Below, piece by piece: positions 34,831-46,000 of a DNA stretch of 64,000 nucleotides (its first letter is position 1; each line of letters opens with the position of its first letter). The DNA lies in the NCBI GenBank assembly GCA_009667805.1, contig CM019064.1, positions 270,611,662-270,675,661 on the forward strand. Reading direction: 5' to 3'. Source of the DNA: Leptobrachium leishanense. Taxonomy: Eukaryota; Chordata; Amphibia; Anura; Megophryidae. The translations under genes were made by a program, and so were the position numbers. The notes under the pieces were generated by a model. That model was not told the DNA's origin and made no database searches. It worked only from the letters and a program-made list of their open reading frames with translations.

Positions 34831-35857
34831 TTTGTCCCGGACCCTTGTTAAACACATGCAACAATGGTGTTATATGTATATGTAACAATTCACTATTGTG
34901 AATTATACAGTTATTAATATTTCAAATTGTTGAGTATTTAATGTTGGCTAAATTTGGGTGTTTTGTTTTACTACAAACTGTCAAAATAAGACACATTATC
35001 AATAATCTGTGAGTCATAGCATTCTTATTATACAGGGTATTAAATTAACACCATTGCATATGTATGGATTGCTACGTATGGCACTGGGTTTATAAAAATA
35101 TGCACAAACAATCCAGATGTTTTGCAGACGAGAGAGATGTGAGAAAATGATTACCTCTCAAGTGCTTGCGTTTGTGATGTATTACAATGCTGAGGCCATT
35201 TCAGAATAAATAAAAGTACAAAGAATCATAATAATGCAGCATCACCCTAAAGGGAGATGAACTATTAGAATGTATAAAAGACGATAAAGAAAGAATTGGA
35301 TTTAAAAATCGAGATACACTTTAAACTACAGATAAAGGATAAATAGATATCTAGCCTAGAATGCTTCTCACTTACAGTAGCAGAAAGCAGCATGCACTCA
35401 TGAATACAAACTGCGATGAAGATGTTTTGTGCCTCAACAAATAACTCCGAATGTATTTCTGGGTAACGCATTGAGATACATGTCTGTGTAGCAATCCTCA
35501 CACCACCAAACAATGGACATATACGCTTCTTTAAAGTCATGCTTCTGATTCAAGGAAAATAATATGATTTCACTTTTGTTTGACAGTCAGAAAGATATAC
35601 AGAACTTTCTATTTATCCTTCAGCAGTGTACTGCTTCCATTTATAGATTTCATGCAGTAGGTTGCATTGCCATCTTGTGGATCGGTTAGGCATACATAAA
35701 AATATTTCTAAGTTTGCAATAGCAGATTTTCAGATAATGCGTAGAGACAATAGCACCTTGGTATTATAGTACTCAATGTAATTACCTAGAAAGATTTAAA
35801 TATTGTGATAGTGTTTAATTATTTAACTAACAAATATATATATATATATATATATAT
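34831..35857. other. Unassigned AT-rich DNA
   Basis: No element recognised. It ends in a (TA)n microsatellite at about 35833-35858. Confidence 0.45.
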
Positions 35858-35859
35858 AG

Positions 35860-36360
35860 TACTCACTTGGGTTGTGGTGGAGGGCAAAAAGTAAGATAAA
35901 AAACCTCAACACTATACTTAATAAAGATTATTATTGTAGAAGCCATTTACAGCAATTCAATGAACTGCATCACAGAGCTCATGTGCTACATTCCCCATAT
36001 GCAGCACAGAACTCTGGGTAAGACATGTAAATGACATCTATCTCACTTTTTTGCATCCTGGGTCTGTTTTCACACAGAAACCTTCAATCAATGCCATGCT
36101 ATACTAGATTGCTTCATTTTAGTAGAGATCAGATTTATGCAACTGGTCAAAGCCACCTCTGGACAGCTCTGTTTTGGGTTTATTGGACCCCTCTTCAGCA
36201 GAAGCTAGGCATGACCAGTTGCAGTTATATGCTTGTACCCGTAGGGTAAATCAGTACTTACTTGGGTTGCGGTGGAGGGCAAAAAATGAGATAAATAAAA
36301 CCTCACACTGTAATTACTAAAGTTTATTATTGCAGAAGCCATTTGCACATCATACTGTAT
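35860..36360 (-). mobile_element. Penelope-like remnant, family D, minus strand
   Basis: Reverse copy of the repeat at 47638-48200, sharing GGTTGTGGTGGAGGGCAAAA and GCATCCTGGGTCTG. As in the plus-strand copy, the unit begins a second time (CTTGGGTTGCGGTGGAGGGC near 36261), so it is a partial tandem. On the minus strand near 36180-36205 is CTGAAGAGGGGTCC then CCCAAAACAG, a hammerhead-like core with one key substitution. The 72-codon frame is not supported as a gene. Confidence 0.6.
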
Positions 36361-36406
36361 GTATATATATATATAAATATATATATATAAATAAATATAT
36401 ATTATT
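36358..36406. repeat. (TA)n-rich microsatellite
   Basis: Alternating TATATATA and TAAATA runs. It creates a 75-codon minus frame of I and Y residues that is not a gene. Confidence 0.85.
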
Positions 36407-36464
36407 GCTCCATTAGTTAAGACACGATACAAACAAGAAAAATAGTAATGTCAATAAACATCCA

Positions 36465-36646
36465 CAGGGTTATTCAGATAGAGGTGAAAAGCAGGAGAAT
36501 GGCTGGAGAATGGAAAATTCTAGGTCAAAATAGCCAAACCAGAAAAATTCTCCCATTTATCTCACTTTCCATATTGGCTAGTTTGACCTAGAATTTTCAC
36601 TTCTCCAGTCATTCTCCTGCTTTTCTCCTCTCTCTAAATAACCCTG
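36465..36646. mobile_element. MITE family C, complete
   Basis: 182 bp starting CAGGGTTATTCAGATAGAGG and ending CTCTCTCTAAATAACCCTG. The two halves are near-perfect inverses (GCAGGAGAATGGCTGGAGAA against the right half). The outer 14 bases are shared with family A (14185), suggesting that one transposase moved both. Confidence 0.9.
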
Positions 36647-36884
36647 ATAATATAATAAGCAACAGTGTACAAAAATATGTTAATAAGGCTAGAAAACTAA
36701 GAGCTAACCTTTCCACTTCAATGCACATGTTAACATTCACAAGTTTACCATTAGTTATGAGTTGAGCCCAAAATACTGTCGCTGTACATTTGCCCTTCCT
36801 ATATTTTGCATAATGTTATTGTGTCATTTGACTATACTTTGCCTAGTTAGTGCAAATTTAATGGGAACTGGAGAATAATGTTTC

Positions 36885-37168
36885 ATCGTTTCAGAAATTC
36901 TACATTTCTTTCATCAGGACATGAAATATAAATGAATACTACCAATAATATAAGAAAATTGTGATCCCACTTACCCAAAACATCCACGTGTTTCCGATTA
37001 GGGGAGCGCCGTCAACTGTTTCCGTGAGCAGTTGCTCAACCAGGGTGCACGGCGCCTACAACATGTGGATGTTTGGAGTAAGTGGGATCACGATTTTCTT
37101 ATATATTCGTAGTATTCGTTTATATTTCATGTCCTGATGAAAGAAATGTAGAATTTCTGAAACGTTGA
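36885..37168. repeat. 280-bp imperfect palindrome with two hammerhead-like cores
   Basis: The right arm has CTGATGA (37134-37140), a 6-bp stem AGAAAT/ATTTCT and GAAAC (37159-37163). The left arm has the same on the minus strand (TCATCAG at 36911-36917, GTTTC at 36888-36892). The arms also pair at GTGATCCCACTTACCC against GAGTAAGTGGGATCAC. The centre near 37000-37060 has GC-rich CAACTGTTTCCGTGAGCAGT. It looks like inverted Penelope-like remnants. Confidence 0.65.
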
Positions 37169-37231
37169 CCTTTGTACATGAGAATAAAGTCGAGTAGAAG
37201 AAGACCCAGGAATGCTGGTCTTTTTCGGTCG

Positions 37232-37258
37232 ACTACTATATATATATATATATATATC
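37232..37258. repeat. (TA)n microsatellite
   Basis: Uninterrupted TATATATATA run. Confidence 0.9.
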
Positions 37259-37524
37259 AGTCTCAGAATACATGTAACACAAAAATGATCAAACTTTTAA
37301 TTCAACATTAGGTAGAGAATATTACACTTCAAGGAGTAATGCAAATGTATTCTAGTTCTAAGTGATTTATAGGATAGCAATTATAATTATAACCAGCATC
37401 TGCTTGAAACTTTACTTTTCACCTAATATTAACAGTACACTGGAGTCGTGGTTCTGGCTTGGCCCAGAAATTCATGGCAAGTCAATATGTTATTGTGGCT
37501 CCCTAGAGCCAGCTCAATTATGAG
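37259..37524. other. Unassigned DNA
   Basis: No recognised feature. Confidence 0.4.
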
Positions 37525-38347
37525 TTAGCGATTTTAGTCCTTGGCTGCAGAAGAAGTGTGTGGGCTTCATGGGGATTCCTCATAGCATGCGGAGGGCGCC
37601 CCCAACATGTCATGGTATCCCCACAACCTCGAGGAAGACCTCCACGGATCTGGGGGGCATCCTGGGCTGGTCTGACTTCCTGGAAGTCAAGCCTTAGGAC
37701 ATCCCCCTGCCCACTGACCTCATCATGCATGGCCACAATGACATCATAAAGGGGACTACCCATGGCTGGGCAGGGAAATCTCAAGACAGGAGATAGGGGG
37801 GTCCGTATTTCTTGAACCATACCAAACATGACCAGGTTCAGTGCAAAAAAATAAATAAAGAAAAATAAAAAAAAAGTCCTTTCTTTTTATAATGCAGCAC
37901 TTTTGTACAAGTTTCAATTATAACGTGAACAGTGATGCTGCCCTGTCAGTAAGAGTGGAGATGATGATGGCATAATGCGCTATTACGCATTGTTCCATCA
38001 AAAACCTAAACCAACGCACTACAACGAGGGACGCATGGGGACCTTTGGAACCCTGTGTCACTGATATTTAAAAAGTCATGTATGGTGTCATTGAAAAGAT
38101 CAGAGTCTGGCCTTTCCAACGATACTGAACATGGCCATGTATTATGTAAAATTAGAAAAAAAAGAAAATATATTAAATGCAAAATTTACTTTAAAATATT
38201 TTTTTCTAATTTCTAAGGCAGTGGCATTAGGTGCTTTTACTTATAAAGCAAGCAAAGCTGCTGCTATAACTCACCTTCTTATTTCCCACGTCAGGACCAA
38301 ATGTGGAGGTGATGGCCCAAAGCATTATTACACATTGGTCCATCTTA

Positions 38348-38783
38348 GGCTAGGGACAGATGAGCGCATTTTCTGCGGCCACCGTCAAAATGTACGTCGA
38401 TGCGTGCGCACGCATTTTTTCACGGAATACGCTTAAGTGGTCAGACGATGCGCAATTCTGGACGTATTTCATGACGATGGGGTGAAAAGAAGTCTAGGGA
38501 AATCCGGCTGTTTGAACGTTATGTTGGCCGCACACTAGCAGCGTCTGACATCTCCTAATCACGCACACACGCTGCTATGCGGCCGCAGCGCACTCTGTAC
38601 GTCAGTACCAGCGGTTTAACGTTCTCGAAAAAATGCGTTCATTTTCCACTTGCGTTGCGCGGCCGGACTTTTGTGCGACCGTACTTCGTATATTGGCCGT
38701 CATTGCCCAGCATCTGCTTCTAGTGCGGCCGTGATTATGTGCGCCAGAACGCGCGTTCGCACTGCCTCAGTCTGACCCTAGCC
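38348..38783. mobile_element. PIF/Harbinger-type MITE, copy 3
   Basis: Starts GGCTAGGGACAGATG and ends GTCTGACCCTAGCC. Flanks are TTA (38345-38347) and TAA (38784-38786), i.e. a TWA target with one difference. The interior matches copies at 8831 and 45314. Confidence 0.86.
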
Positions 38784-39324
38784 TAAAACACAAGCTGCTT
38801 CACAACTGCGAGGACAGTGGGGTACTTTGGATCCCTGTATTTCCATTATTTACACCCAAAAAAGACATGCTAGATGTCATTGGGCAGGTCAGAGTCTGGC
38901 CATTCTCATGATACCAAACATGACCATCTTAAATCTCAGTTTAAGAAAAACACATAAACATACATAAAATAATTAATATATTTTTTAAATTTTAATTTAT
39001 TTATTTTTTGTTCCAAAGGGATTGCATTGTCCATTTGTCAAGTATAAAATGAGCAATACAACTGCCTTTACTCGCCTTCTCATTTACCATGCCTTGAGCA
39101 AGTTCTGTGTTTTATACAGAGTTATATTATGCATAAAACACAATTCGCCAAACTACAAGCAAAAAATTTCAGTTTTTTTCCGTTTTAGTTAAAATTGCAT
39201 ATTTTCTCAGAAAAATTCAGTAACAGGTTCCCATTTAATTTTTTTTTAAAAAGAGTGCCCTATAGTATATATAACCACAAAGGTTTAGAGGATAAAATGT
39301 GAAAACAAATTACATACTATAAAT

Positions 39325-39503
39325 CAGTGGTTCCTAAAGTCCTCGAGACCCTCAACTGGGCCAGATTTTGCAGATCACCTTGGGGAAATGCAGACTGAAT
39401 CTTGCAATCACTGAGCAGCAAATCATATCACCTGTGCTGTGCTTCAGATATCTGGCAAACCTGGCGAGGCGGAGGATCCTGAGGACAGGTTTGGGAAACA
39501 CTG
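39325..39503. mobile_element. hAT MITE, CAGTGTTTCCCAA type
   Basis: Starts CAGTGGTTCCTAAAGTCC and ends GGTTTGGGAAACACTG. CTATAAAT flanks both sides exactly (39317-39324, 39504-39511). The interior is the inverse of the copy at 15953-16134 (shared CAGATATCTGGCAAACC motif region). Confidence 0.92.
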
Positions 39504-39759
39504 CTATAAATGAATGAAATCTTGATTGGATATTTGCATGTTTTTAAAAATAATTTTATAGCATCCTGACAGAACATGACGTATACATATAATAATTATA
39601 TATTATAAATCTGCTGAGCCTGCTGAAAATAAGGATATAAAACTTGCCTGGATCCTACAATAAAACATGACTTCAAACCGTGTTTAAACATGATGAGCAC
39701 AAAACGGTCAAAATAAGCTCAGCACACAGGGGTGGAATGACTCAGCAGCGAAAGGTTAA

Positions 39760-41681
39760 TTGTGTGAGAACTCGTAAATGTTCTCGGCTGTAAATGAAAG
39801 CTGGCCGTGTTGCTTTGTGCCACCAATAGTATTCTCCTCTGGAATCCATAAGATTCCATGAAGAGTCATGCAAGACCCACACAAGATTGTGTTCAAGCAT
39901 CCTTCTGGAGTCCAGCTTTATGCTACAACAACACTACAGAACTATTTATTCTGTGTGTCCTTCATGTTATGGCTAGAGAAGAAATGGGATCATGCCCCCC
40001 TCTGTTGCAGAACACGAAAAGGTGAGTTTTATATAATTATTTTAAAGGTGTTAAGTGATTTTGCTGATAAGATGTACGGTTTGTTTAACTTGTTCCTAAC
40101 ATGTCAGTTTTGGTAGCATCCCTATTTTTTGCTCTGGGTAATTTGCACTAGAGTTGAACTGTTGCCCTCATTGATCCATCAACAGGTGGGACATAAGCGA
40201 TCCATGGGTGTTCCTCAGTCCCAAGTGGGCATATCCCATGCTATGGGGCAGCATCACAGTCAATGACTGGCACTCTGGAACTGGTAATGTGCCCAGTTTC
40301 TTTTTGTACTTGAATGTTGTTCTGCACTCTTGAATTTTTGTGCCTTTTTGCAAACGCTAGAAATATAAAGGTTGTTTTTCTGGCTTTATTGTTTATGCTT
40401 CAACCAGTGTGTAAGTCAAGTCACATCCGCTGACAAATGTAGGTTCTTATAGGGAAGAGCAGTACGCGGGTCTCCTGTGTTTGCCACAGTTCATGGTGAA
40501 TTTGAGGTCTTTCCTCCAGTATTTTCCATGTGGAATGTCACGGGTCTCGCATCTTCGAAGAGGCGTATTTGTTGAATGTAAGCCATCGAATGTGCATACT
40601 ACAAGGTTTGTCCTTATTTTAATAGACAGTTTCAGATACCTGGTTAAAATCGTTTCGTAATATACAGATTAACAAAATTGCACTGTAATTACTCAAATCC
40701 ATGTTTTCTATTGTTTTGCTTAAAATAATGATGAATTAGCTATTTAATTACTGAATTTATTCTGTTTTCGCAGAACAGGATCATTTTGGAAAATGATTCC
40801 CTTTCTGCAATAAAATATGAGCTATTAGCTTGAGAAGTGCTTTGTATGAGATACATGGCTTAAATAAAAGAAGAAAAATATTAAAGCAATAATACTTCAC
40901 TAGAATAATGCGATTTAAAATATTTTTCTCTGCCTTATGCAGTGCTTTCCATTGTACAAATAGTTTTATTATTTTAGCCAGCCAACATCCTTTGTTTCTG
41001 ATATACTCATTTTGTGGTTATTTCAAACTTGGTTTAGTTTATTACAAATGTATAATTACACGTTACATAATTCAAACTTAGTAGTGCTTTTCTGATGCAC
41101 TTTGCTTTGTAAGACCAGACATTACTCTATTATAATATATGACCGGCAAACCAATCAATGTTATTAAAAACCTGGAACTCAATGTTCTTACCATCTTGGA
41201 ACCTCAACTAACCTGCAACGAGAAAAGCTGTTTAGAAACAATTATTTTGCAGGAACATGGAAGTTTATTTGAAACACAAAGGTACTAAAAAAAACATAAT
41301 TTGTCCAACATTTACGTATAAAGGATGATAACACTTTTCGCAAAGCCCTTGTTTGTCTTGGCTGTCTTCTCTTGTTCTGTGTTATTTTATTTGTCCTCTG
41401 ATCTTTCACATTGACCCATCATCATTCAGCAATGGAAACAGAAACTTCCAAGGGATCAGACGGTATAGAATACTAAGCAAGAAAAAAGACATGGTAAAAT
41501 AAATTAGGTAGTCAGTATATGTCCTAAGAGGGATCTTCGAGAACACCATAAAACATGAAGCGCTTGAAAGCAGGAGCTTGTTTGATGTGAGCAGATATAA
41601 TCCTAACTCCAAATTCAGTACTATAAGTACAATAGAAGGAAAACAGGTTGACTGTGTCGTGTGCTGGTTTACTAACACCAT
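39760..41681. other. Unassigned AT-rich DNA
   Basis: No element, gene or RNA recognised; small open frames of 61-94 codons have no recognisable domains. Confidence 0.5.
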
Positions 41682-41863
41682 CAGGTCCATTCAAAGAAAG
41701 GTGAAAATCAGGAGAATTGGCAGGAGAAGAGAACAATCTAGACCAAATAGCCTATTAGGAAAGTGAGATAAATGTGAGAATTTTTCTGGTTTGGCTATTT
41801 TGACCTAGAATTTTCACTTCTCCAGCCATTCTCCTGAGTTTCACCTTTCTTTGACTAGACCTG
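41682..41863. mobile_element. MITE family C, complete
   Basis: 182 bp from CAGGTCCATTCAAAGAAAGG to TTTGACTAGACCTG, with near-inverse halves. It shares AATTTTTCTGGTTTGGCTAT with the other C copies. This is the subfamily with CAGGTC rather than CAGGGT termini, as at 30776. Confidence 0.85.
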
Positions 41864-41949
41864 CATGTTTTGTCATTAATCATGGTAAGAGATCCTGTAT
41901 CATATATCATTTATAATTGGTAGATAGGAGTAGCAATACACAATATTAA

Positions 41950-42386
41950 CCCCTTCACTACCAAGTAATATTCAAAAGAAACATTGTCAGAAACCAGTGT
42001 TTTTTTTAAAATATATATATATATATTATGGAATTAATATTTGGGCAATGTATTTCTTATGGTAATAACATATTTGGCCAGTAGATGGTGCTATCTACTG
42101 ACTGCCAAATTGAGTTACAGCCATTACAGTGGCAGCTCGTGTTCCCTGCATCGGCTGCTGAATGTCCGATGAATTTTACACAGTTTTAGCTCTTTGGGCA
42201 TTCTGCCCACAGGGCTAAAACTTTGGGGACACCTTCTGCAGCCCAAAAGCAAACAAAATGTGTTCGCAGCAAATTAATTTAAAAAATTTTTTGGGCTACA
42301 GGGCTGCAGATCGAGATATCTCGATCTCGGGCACCTGATGGTGCCTTTTTGAAGCCTGAGATATCTCAATCTCGATAGTAAAGGGG
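41950..42386. mobile_element. TTAA-flanked element, family E, best copy
   Basis: Starts CCCCTTCACTACCAAGTAAT and ends CTCGATAGTAAAGGGG, flanked by TTAA on both sides (41946-41949, 42387-42390). Near the right end are nested palindromes, ATCGAGATATCTCGAT and a GAGATATCTCAATCTCG repeat. It is non-coding, and piggyBac or Kolobok are both possible from the TTAA target. Confidence 0.78.
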
Positions 42387-42390
42387 TTAA

Positions 42391-42951
42391 GAAATCCTAA
42401 CCGAACTAAAAAACTGATAAACATGTACAACTAGAATTCTAGAAATGCCAGAAAGACCAATTGAATGCAAACTAAAACGACTAAAGGTATATACTACTAT
42501 TCAATTATTATATTGTTAGATTTGTTCTGCAACAGTTTTGCCTATCATACGATGATATTCATTGATAGTTCCTCTTATGTGGTGCTTCATAATAGCTGTA
42601 CATTCTGTAGAGAAATTGAGTTTGCTGTCAGAATTTAATTTGAGCATTGAATCCATTCTTTACAGAATCTTTACAGAAGAAATTCTTGCAGGATGCATTA
42701 AATGGACAATCAACACACCATAACATCTTAAGGTTATTGGAATGGTTATAATGCAATGACCCTCCGCCTCTAGTTCTAGTTTTTAAAACCATTTTGTTTT
42801 TATGGACAAAGGATTAACAGTAAATTCATAATTCAACCTAGAAACCTGTCAAGCAGACAGGATAATACATTCCTGATGAATGGTGTACCTGGATGTCTGA
42901 GATGGTTGTTATAGCAAAGCATAGAGGACTGGTGCATAGTCATAGATGGCA
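42391..42951. other. Unassigned DNA
   Basis: Nothing recognised. Confidence 0.45.
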
Positions 42952-43080
42952 CTTATTTATTTATAAAGGATTTTACCAGGAAGGATGCATTGATATTTCT
43001 CTCGTTTTCAAGTACGTCCTGGGTTCAAGAACATTAAAATGTTACAGTTGGTACACAAATACAAAGTGCCATTAATCCAA
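42952..43080 (-). mobile_element. LINE 3' tail, minus strand
   Basis: Plus-strand TTATTTATTTATAAAGGATT, then TTACCAGGAAGGATGCATTG, then TCTCGTTTTCAAGTACGTCC is the exact reverse layout of the LINE tail at 33955-34020. It is a strongly 5'-truncated insertion. Confidence 0.82.
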
Positions 43081-43784
43081 TTTCTAACCGTAGCACAGCA
43101 TTGCAAATAGAACTTTAAGAAAGTGTCCAACTTCCCAACTCTTCCTCAGACTACCTTAGCGAGTATCAAGTGGTGATTGTTAAAGCCCAGCATGTTACAT
43201 AGATTAGAAACCTTACAAACTGATTTTGACTTAAACCCTTTAAGGTGAAGTAAAAATCTATGCTTTTAAGATGTTTCATAGTGGTTAGTTGAAGGAGCAA
43301 AGGAGAGAAGAGGGGACATGGTCCTCCCACCATAACCACTCAAATAAGCTTTGTCATCATGGTTAGGAATGAACTGTTCGGGTTCGGACGGTTCGGAGTT
43401 CGACCCGAACTTTGGCAGTTCGAAGGTTCGCGAATTTCGAACTTTTTGGGTGTGTTCGGTTCGAGTTCAGAAAAAAAAAGAAATTTTGAAAAAAGTATAG
43501 AAAATGCTTAAAAAAAATACTAAAAAATCTAGAAATAAAGGGACTCTTTACTGCAGAATATTATAAGCAACGGTTTATTAGATATTGAATTAAAAACTAA
43601 TATGTACGTGGAAAGATTATCAACTCTAAATGACCTCTGTTCACAAACAGGCATAACACCAGGTGTTTTTAGTCTGGTGATCAATTTGATACATTGTACA
43701 CTATACTGAGGGCGGGGTGGTGTCTGCTTCTGATTGAGATTTGAGAATTAATTTCCCTAAAACATCCTAATATGCTGCATTTAA

Positions 43785-44979
43785 CCCTTTTCGCTGCTGA
43801 GGCTTTTCACACCTCTGTGCTGAGGTCATTTTTACTGCTTTCGCTCATCATGTTTAACCGCGTTTTGTAGCCATATTTTGATATATGACCCAGACATATT
43901 ATATATCGTTCTTTCCGGCAGACTTGGCAGATTCATAATATGTCATTATTATATGTATACGTTATGTCATGTCTGTATATTATAACAAAAATGCAATAAA
44001 ATTTGAATTTTCAATAATTTATTATGTGTAAAGTGTTTTTTCACATTTTAACATGCGATCGTTTGCAGTTATATTTTGTATGAGGTGTGCTTGTTAAAAA
44101 AATTAGAAATGGGGTCTCGTTACATTTTTTTTGGGAACATTTCGCTTTTTTTAACAAACGCACCGCATACAAAAATCGTTAGTGCAGCATTATTGTTCAC
44201 ATTATAATTGAAATGGGAACAAAATTGCTGCATAAACCAAAAAAAACTGTTTTTTTTTTTTAGATTTTTTTTTTAAATATATATATTTAAAAAAAAAAAC
44301 ATTTTTCATGCTCATGTTTGGTATCATTAGAAAGGCCATGCTCTGGCCGATCCAACGTTATCAAACATTAAACCCTAGCTGCCACGGATCGGGAGATAGG
44401 GGGTTCATTGGAACTCCCTATCTCCATCGTTGGTGGCAGCTAGGGGTTAACTCAAGGACTGGCGTCATCGTGCTATGCACGATGACGCCAGTCCTCAGGG
44501 GGAGTTCCTGGAGGCTTGGCCAACATCCAAGATGTCGGCCAGCTCCAGGAGGAGATCACGATCCGGCGCTTTTCAGCGCCGATTCATGATCCGGCTCCCC
44601 AGGAGTTAATCACAGCCACCGTTTGGAAGGGCAGGCTGTGCCCTTCCAAACGGTGCCTGGATTAACCCTCTGCCCCCCGGTGATCGGGAGGGAGAGAGGT
44701 CCGAAGGACCTCCCCCTCCCTTTCAGGCGCTTCCTCCGCACATGTGGGGGGGCGCCTGAATTAGATGTCATCGCGCCACCGCAATGACATCTAATTGCTC
44801 CGCCGGGGTCCCGGAGTGCTGGGCTGACATCCAAGATGTCAGCCCGCACCGGGGGGGCACAGCAATCCGCCGGAATCTGGCAGATTGCTGCCTCCTGTGC
44901 ATGGACGCGCTCAGCGCGTCCATAGCACAGGAGAACCACTTGGCTGGACGCGCTGAGCGCGTCCATAGCAGCCAAGTGG
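43785..44979 (+). mobile_element. TTAA-flanked family B element, reference copy
   Basis: Lies between TTAA at 43781-43784 and TTAA at 44980-44983. It has an AT-rich 5' half (CCCTTTTCGCTGCTGAGGC start, then ATATGACCCAGACATATTAT) and a GC-rich 3' half with several perfect inverted repeats. These include GATGACGCCAGTCCT-type, CCACCGTTTGGAAGGGCAGG/CTGTGCCCTTCCAAACGGTG and GGACGCGCTGAGCGCGTCC. No transposase is recognised. The 146-codon minus frame at 44610-45050 falls in the inverted-repeat region and is not a supported gene. Confidence 0.78.
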
Positions 44980-45053
44980 TTAACTGGTGTTTGAAAAAAA
45001 TTCAAAAGAACATCTAAAGCAATGTTATTTTTCACCTCGGGATTAAACATTCA

Positions 45054-45224
45054 CAGGGTTATTCAGAGAGCGGTGAAAAGCAGGAGAATAACTGGAGAAG
45101 TGAAAATTCTAGGTCAAAATAGCCAAACCAGAAAAATTCTCCACTTTAACTCACTTTCCAAATTGGCTATTTGGTCTAGATTGTTCTCTTCTCCTGCCAG
45201 TTCTCCTGGCTTTCACCTCTCTCT
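45054..45224. mobile_element. MITE family C, first of three in a row
   Basis: Starts CAGGGTTATTCAGAGAGCGG. The right terminus has been lost at CACCTCTCT, where the next C element begins at once. Confidence 0.8.
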
Positions 45225-45836
45225 CAGGGTTGTTCAGAGAAAGGTGAAAACCAGGAGAATGGCAGGAAAAGAGAACAATCTGGACCAAATAGCCGATTTG
45301 GAAAGTGAGGTAAGGCTAGGTTCAGACTAACGCATTTTTGACAGCGACCGTCAAAAAGTGCGTCCGAACGCATTGCCGTATTTTTTTCACGGAATGAGCG
45401 AAAACGATCATACAATGCGCATTTTTGTGCGTGATTTTTTACGGATCCAAACCAGGAAACTTTGGGTGTCTGGACGTTTATGTTGGCTGGACATGAGCAG
45501 GGTCTGACGTCTCCAAATCACGCACACACGCTGCTAGTGGACGCAGCGCACTCTGTACGTCCGTACTAGCGGTTCTGCGTTCTCGAAAAAATGCGTCCAT
45601 TTTCCACTTGCGTTACGCGGCCGGACTTTCGTGCGACCGTACTTCGTATATTGGCCGTCATTGCCCGTCATTTGCTGCTAGTGCGGCCGTGATTAAGTAC
45701 GCCTAAACGCACGTTAAAAATTCGCTAGTCTGACCCTAGCCTAAATGGGAGAATTTTTCTGGTTTGGCTATTTTGACCTAGAATTTTCCATTCTCCAGTC
45801 ATTCTCCTGCTCTTCACCGCTCTCTGAATAACCCTG
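45225..45836. mobile_element. MITE family C, second, hosting a Harbinger MITE
   Basis: Starts CAGGGTTGTTCAGAGAAAGG and ends CTCTCTGAATAACCCTG. Its middle (GGAAAGTGAGG/TAA/ATGGGAG) is opened by a 428-bp Harbinger MITE. Removing that insert leaves a typical 182-bp family C sequence. Confidence 0.85.
45314..45741. mobile_element. PIF/Harbinger-type MITE, copy 4
   Basis: Starts GGCTAGGTTCAGACT and ends GTCTGACCCTAGCC, with TAA on both sides (45311-45313, 45742-45744). The empty site can be read from intact family C copies, e.g. GTGAGATAAATGTGAG at 41764, so insertion with a 3-bp duplication is directly visible. Confidence 0.93.
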
Positions 45837-45837
45837 T

Positions 45838-46000
45838 CAGGGTTATTCAGAGAAAGGTGAAACTCAGAAGAATGACTGAAGAGAAAATTCTAGGTCAAAA
45901 TAGCCAAACCAGAAAAATTCTCCCATTTATCTCACTTCCCAAATCGGCTATTTGGTCTAGAATTTTCCATTCTCCAGTCATTCTCCTGCTTTTCACCGCC
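45838..46000. mobile_element. MITE family C, third, right end missing
   Basis: Begins CAGGGTTATTCAGAGAAAGG one base after the previous copy ends, and stops at CTGCTTTTCACCGCC without its right terminus. Confidence 0.78.

Larger units (their letters stand above)
37525..39755 (-). mobile_element. Compound family B element, minus strand
   Basis: The right end CTCAGCAGCGAAAGG next to TTAA (39756-39759) equals the inverted left end of family B. Two segments with the same content, 37930-38130 and 38790-38935 (TGGGGACCTTTGGAACCC and TGGGGTACTTTGGATCCC, each followed by a TCAGAGTCTGGCC motif), show that it is partly duplicated or is two elements. A Harbinger MITE (38348-38783) and a hAT MITE (39325-39503) are nested in it. 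The left end is approximate. Confidence 0.55.

Noticed and set aside
44610..45050. 146-codon minus-strand frame
   Set aside because: Falls across inverted repeats of the TTAA-family element and into a flanking MITE. No domain and no conserved counterpart in the sister copies.
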